From an uncultured bacterium (lineage in GTDB: Bacteria; CAIJMQ01): 8,868 bases of DNA. The stretch lies in assembly GCA_903821905.1 (NCBI GenBank), contig CAIJMQ010000019.1, positions 1 to 8,868 of the forward strand. Direction: 5' to 3'. Under the pieces are notes generated by a model. That model made no database searches, was not told the DNA's origin, and saw only the letters and a list, made by a program, of their open reading frames with translations. Shown in pieces: positions 6,579 to 8,868 of the stretch (positions are counted from its first letter, which is position 1; each line of letters starts with the position of its first letter). A program made the position numbers and the translations under genes.

Positions 6579-7187
6579 ATGCTTAATACATTAATATCTC
6601 TGGATAAAAAAATCTTTATTTTCATACAGGAATACCTTCATACACAATTCTTTGACTTTCTGATGCCAATAATCACGAATTTTGATTATTGGAAGATTCC
6701 AATAGTACTGTTTTTATTATCTTTGGCAATCTGGGGAGGGAAAAAGGGAAGGATAGTAGTAGGTCTTGTTCTTCTAGTTTTTATTCTTTCTGACCAATTA
6801 AGTGTAAATGTATTTAAACCCTTTTTTTCCCGGGCAAGACCCTATATAATATTCCCCAACATATCTCCACTTGTAGAATCTGCGCCTAAATATTCTTTCC
6901 CTTCGACCCATGCAAGTAATATATTTGCAGTAATGACACTCCTTTCATATTATTACAGAAAATTTTTACCCTTAAATTTATTTATAGCTTGTATAGTAAG
7001 TTTTTCCAGAATATATGTTGGAGTCCATTATCCTTCAGATATAGTTGCAGGAGCAATCCTAGGAATAGCTTGTGCTTCCCTTGTTATAGGGATAGAAATA
7101 CTTGTTAGTAAGAAGATAAAATCACGTTCTCCAGCTATTCAATCATCAACTATTATAAAGGCAGACAACTGGAAGTCCAATAAGTAG
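6579..7187 (+). CDS. PAP2-family membrane phosphatase (second of two)
   Basis: A 202-residue integral membrane lipid-phosphate phosphatase. The three PAP2 motifs are intact: K80-x6-R87-P88, P108-S-T-H111 and S143-R144-x5-H150-x3-D154. Hydrophobic segments lie near 27-33, 41-52, 58-75, 112-123, 131-143 and 155-175. The C-terminal tail (177-202) is polar and basic. It shares the motif architecture of the PAP2 protein at 47-601 but differs in sequence (PSTH against PSGH, a different N-terminus), so the two look like diverged paralogues, not a recent copy. It has its own promoter and SD and precedes queD by 43 nt. The substrate is unknown; undecaprenyl diphosphate and phosphatidylglycerophosphate are the usual candidates. 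Confidence 0.9.
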   Translation: MLNTLISLDKKIFIFIQEYLHTQFFDFLMPIITNFDYWKIPIVLFLLSLAIWGGKKGRIVVGLVLLVFILSDQLSVNVFKPFFSRARPYIIFPNISPLVESAPKYSFPSTHASNIFAVMTLLSYYYRKFLPLNLFIACIVSFSRIYVGVHYPSDIVAGAILGIACASLVIGIEILVSKKIKSRSPAIQSSTIIKADNWKSNK

Positions 7188-7195
7188 AAATCCTG

Positions 7196-7224
7196 TTGAC
7201 TTTTAAATAAATTTGAAAGATAAT
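7196..7224 (+). promoter_or_regulatory. Near-consensus promoter placing the start on the queD ATG
   Basis: TTGACT (7196-7201, 5 of 6), exactly 17 nt, then GATAAT (7219-7224, 5 of 6). By normal spacing +1 falls at 7231, which is the A of the queD ATG. This is the best-matching pair of boxes in the window. It would give a leaderless mRNA, consistent with the absence of an SD before this ATG. Confidence 0.6.
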
Positions 7225-7230
7225 TTGGCG

Positions 7231-7611
7231 ATGTATGAAATTAGTGTAAAAACAAGTTTTTCGGCTGCTCATCGTCTGAGAGGTTATGATGGTAAATGTG
7301 AGAATATACATGGGCATAACTGGATAGTAGAAGTTTTTATCAACTGCAAAGATTTAAACGAGGTGGGATTAGGAATAGATTTTGCGGAGGTAAAAAAGAA
7401 CCTTTTCCAGGTTGTAGAAAAACTTGACCATAAAGATTTAAACAACCCATTTTTGATTCCATTCTTCAAGGAAAAGAACCCCTCTGCAGAAAACATTGCA
7501 TATTTCATATATCACGAACTGAAAGATAAAATAAATGGTTCCGGTATAAAACTTTCCAAGGTAGCTGTTAAAGAAAGCGAAAGCAGTGGAGTAACTTATT
7601 GGGAAAAGTAA
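7231..7611 (+). CDS. queD: 6-carboxytetrahydropterin synthase QueD
   Basis: Converts 7,8-dihydroneopterin triphosphate to 6-carboxy-5,6,7,8-tetrahydropterin, the second step from GTP to queuosine. From the ATG at 7231 the protein has 126 residues, normal for the family. The zinc ligands are H14 (FSAAHRL), H27 and H29 (IHGHNW). C23 (GKCENIHGH) is the likely catalytic cysteine, D66-H67 (KLDHKDL) the catalytic Asp/His pair, and E115 the substrate-binding glutamate. The frame is open to a TTG at 7213, but that codon lies upstream of the predicted transcription start and has no SD. The C-terminus overlaps queE by 13 nt. folE, queC and queF are not in the window. Confidence 0.95.
   Translation: MYEISVKTSFSAAHRLRGYDGKCENIHGHNWIVEVFINCKDLNEVGLGIDFAEVKKNLFQVVEKLDHKDLNNPFLIPFFKEKNPSAENIAYFIYHELKDKINGSGIKLSKVAVKESESSGVTYWEK
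7588..7591 (+). promoter_or_regulatory. Ribosome binding site supporting the TTG start of queE
   Basis: GGAG lies seven bases before the TTG at 7599, within the end of queD. No ATG, GTG or other TTG occurs in frame before the conserved N-terminal IFYSILGES segment, so this SD decides the start. Confidence 0.55.
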
Positions 7612-8240
7612 ATCCCCCCTTAATAGAAATTTCGGAAATCTTCTATTCAATCCTCGGTGAATCAACCTATCAAGGATTACCCTGTGGATTCATAAGAGTT
7701 GCAGGATGTAATTTAAGATGCTCTTACTGTGATACTAAATATGCACAGGAAAGAGGAGAAAAATACTCTTTAGTAAAAATCCTATCTGTTATTTCAGATT
7801 ATCCTACTAAACTTATAGAAATTACAGGTGGGGAACCACTTTTACAAGATAATGTATACAAATTGATTCGAGAGCTTATCAAGAAGAAATACAAGGTCCT
7901 TGTAGAGACAAACGGTAGTATAGATTTAGGCAAACTACCTGATGGAGTAATAGCTATAATGGATATCAAATGTCCTTCAAGCAAAATGCACGATAAGATG
8001 CATTGGGGTAATATAAATAAGTTAAAAGATGAAGATGAGATAAAATTTGTACTTTCAGATTTAAAAGATTATACCTGGGCTAAGAATATAATTAAAAAAT
8101 ATAGTCTTTCAGGAAAAAAGATTCTTCTTTCACCGGTTTTAAATAAACTTTCCCCAAAGAAGTTAAGTAAATGGATGCTAAAGGATGGGCTAAACGCCCG
8201 ACTTCATCTGCAACTTCACAAGATTATTGGGGTAAAGTAA
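7599..8240 (+). CDS. queE: 7-carboxy-7-deazaguanine synthase QueE (radical SAM)
   Basis: Radical-SAM enzyme that rearranges 6-carboxytetrahydropterin, the QueD product, to 7-carboxy-7-deazaguanine. At 213 residues it is of usual length. The [4Fe-4S] ligands are C37-NLR-C41-SY-C44, followed by DTKYA. SAM-binding GGEP is at 77-80 after LIEIT. Family-specific segments are IFYSILGES (14-22), the LVETNGS strand (101-107), MDIKCPSS (121-128) and the C-terminal LHLQLHKII (202-210). It starts with TTG, backed by GGAG seven bases upstream, and overlaps queD by 13 nt. Consecutive pathway steps with overlapping genes suggest coupled expression. The product needs QueC, which is not in the window. Confidence 0.95.
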   Translation: MGKVNPPLIEISEIFYSILGESTYQGLPCGFIRVAGCNLRCSYCDTKYAQERGEKYSLVKILSVISDYPTKLIEITGGEPLLQDNVYKLIRELIKKKYKVLVETNGSIDLGKLPDGVIAIMDIKCPSSKMHDKMHWGNINKLKDEDEIKFVLSDLKDYTWAKNIIKKYSLSGKKILLSPVLNKLSPKKLSKWMLKDGLNARLHLQLHKIIGVK

Positions 8241-8241
8241 A

Positions 8242-8319
8242 ATGAGACAGAAAGATGATAAAAATTATCGGATATCCGAATGTGTTTCGGATATGAACGA
8301 GTTAGTTAAAAATATGTAA
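8242..8319 (+). CDS. Possible 25-residue ORF after queE (uncertain)
   Basis: An ATG one base after the queE stop opens a 25-codon frame ending in TAA. GGGG at 8229-8232 lies nine bases upstream and could act as a weak SD. The peptide is polar, starts MRQKDDKNY and resembles nothing I recognise. It contains the inverted repeat at 8268-8294. A 25-codon frame can arise by chance; it might be a leader peptide for the gene at 8345, or nothing. Confidence 0.2.
   Translation: MRQKDDKNYRISECVSDMNELVKNM
8268..8294. repeat. Three overlapping copies of an octamer: palindrome plus hairpin
   Basis: TCGGATAT occurs at 8268-8275 and again at 8287-8294, 19 bp apart, and its reverse complement ATATCCGA at 8272-8279. 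This makes a perfect 12-bp palindrome (8268-8279) and a perfect 9-bp stem (8272-8280 with 8286-8294) with a 5-nt loop, TGTGT. There is no T-run after the stem, so it is not a classical intrinsic terminator. It lies between queE and the gene at 8345 and may be an operator or an RNA structure. Confidence 0.6.
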
Positions 8320-8344
8320 GTAATTTTGAGAGGAGAGTGAGTAA

Positions 8345-8868
8345 ATGGATTACTTTCTACAAGGATTCGGTGTTTTTTTAGGGGTATTAGCTGGAGTCGC
8401 AATAACGGTTTTGGCACAATTGATTAATGAAAGGTTTAAAGAATTGCAAAAAGTTAAAAACCTTAAATTCGAATTTCAATTAAATATCAAGAAAACAGAT
8501 AAATGGTTGGAAGAAATAAATAAATATCGAAATGCTGTTAATGGAGATGTACTTAACAACTATTTTGGATACTTCGACTTATCACGTTTTGTTACAGTTA
8601 CAGTTAATGATATGTTTTCGTCAGGCCTTTTGTACAAGTATCTGAATCATGATGATATTGGAAAATTGCAAGTAATATTTTCAGAATTCACATTGCCGTG
8701 GGAAAATATTCTAAACAATGAGATTACACAAAATAGAAACAAGGTAATTCAGGAGCCTGTTTCTTGGTCAATATTTAAAAGCCGGGTGGTTTTCCATGTG
8801 GATTTCTGGGACAGAAAATTCAAGGAACATAAGAAGACGTTAGAGGATATTTTAGAGAAACTTGCATA
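8345..8868 (+). CDS. Unrecognised membrane-anchored protein, cut by the right edge
   Basis: An uninterrupted frame of 174 codons runs from the ATG at 8345 to the window edge with no stop. AGGAG at 8331-8335 lies nine bases upstream. The start MDYFLQGFGVFLGVLAG leads into a single hydrophobic segment (about 4-26). A charged helical region follows (28-62, rich in K and E). The rest is a soluble mixed domain with aromatic-rich patches, such as NNYFGYFDLSRF (71-82), and a segment with W119, W141 and W155. The N-terminus is not a clear cleaved signal peptide; a membrane anchor with a cytoplasmic body is the likelier form, given the positive residues after the helix. I recognise no family. Base composition resembles its neighbours. 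It is separated from queE by 104 nt that hold the repeat at 8268-8294. Confidence 0.75.
   Translation, partial: MDYFLQGFGVFLGVLAGVAITVLAQLINERFKELQKVKNLKFEFQLNIKKTDKWLEEINKYRNAVNGDVLNNYFGYFDLSRFVTVTVNDMFSSGLLYKYLNHDDIGKLQVIFSEFTLPWENILNNEITQNRNKVIQEPVSWSIFKSRVVFHVDFWDRKFKEHKKTLEDILEKLA

Noticed and set aside
7213-7230. TTG start adding six residues to QueD
   Set aside because: There is no SD, it lies upstream of the predicted transcription start, and the extra residues are not part of the usual QueD N-terminus.
7188-7230. preQ1 riboswitch before queD
   Set aside because: The 43-nt gap is filled by the promoter boxes, shows no C-rich loop and hairpin of that class, and the predicted mRNA has no leader.
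5142-8240. AmmeMemoRadiSam system formed by Memo and the nearby radical-SAM gene
   Set aside because: The radical-SAM gene has clear QueE motifs and is paired with queD; it is over 1.6 kb away with an opposite-strand gene between, and AMMECR1 is absent.

Overview
The window looks like a compact stretch of chromosome from an AT-rich bacterium. Genes are tightly packed, Shine-Dalgarno (SD) sites are of the AGGAG/GGAGG type, and sigma-70-like promoter boxes are recognisable. The gene content is bacterial housekeeping (threonine, isoprenoid, thiamine, tRNA t6A and queuosine genes), with two families best known from archaea and thermophilic or anaerobic bacteria: the DUF355 adenosine-specific kinase and an orphan Memo protein. 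A little-studied anaerobic lineage is a reasonable guess, but the sequence does not fix the taxonomy. I saw no mobile elements, CRISPR arrays, rRNA or tRNA genes.

Region 1 (1-4252, minus strand) is a six-gene unit transcribed leftwards from a promoter near 4280: thiL, tsaE, an ispA-type prenyl diphosphate synthase, hom, a PAP2 phosphatase, and the first 15 codons of thrC, which runs off the left edge. Joints are tight: a 4-nt overlap, then gaps of 9, 41 and 26 nt, then a 1-nt overlap. hom and thrC catalyse the first committed and last steps of threonine synthesis; thrB is not in the window. The prenyl synthase and the PAP2 protein could both serve lipid-carrier (undecaprenyl) metabolism.

Region 2 (4297-5945, plus strand) diverges from thiL. 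It holds a DUF355 adenosine-specific kinase, a small three-helix membrane protein of unknown function, and a Memo-family protein without the AMMECR1 and radical-SAM partners it often has. It converges on region 3 (6010-6465, minus strand), a single PilZ-domain protein, with no clear terminator between them.

Region 4 (6527-8240, plus strand) contains a second PAP2 phosphatase with its own promoter, then queD and queE, two consecutive steps toward 7-deazaguanine (queuosine precursor). queD has a near-consensus promoter whose predicted start falls on the A of its ATG, implying a leaderless transcript. queE starts with TTG inside the end of queD.

Region 5 (8241-8868) has a 25-codon possible ORF that carries an unusual set of inverted and direct repeats, then the start of an unrecognised protein with one N-terminal membrane segment, cut by the right edge. 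The least explained parts of the window are the queD promoter, the shortened second aspartate region of the prenyl synthase, the 8268-8294 repeat and the last gene. I did not find convincing evidence of a new multi-gene system.
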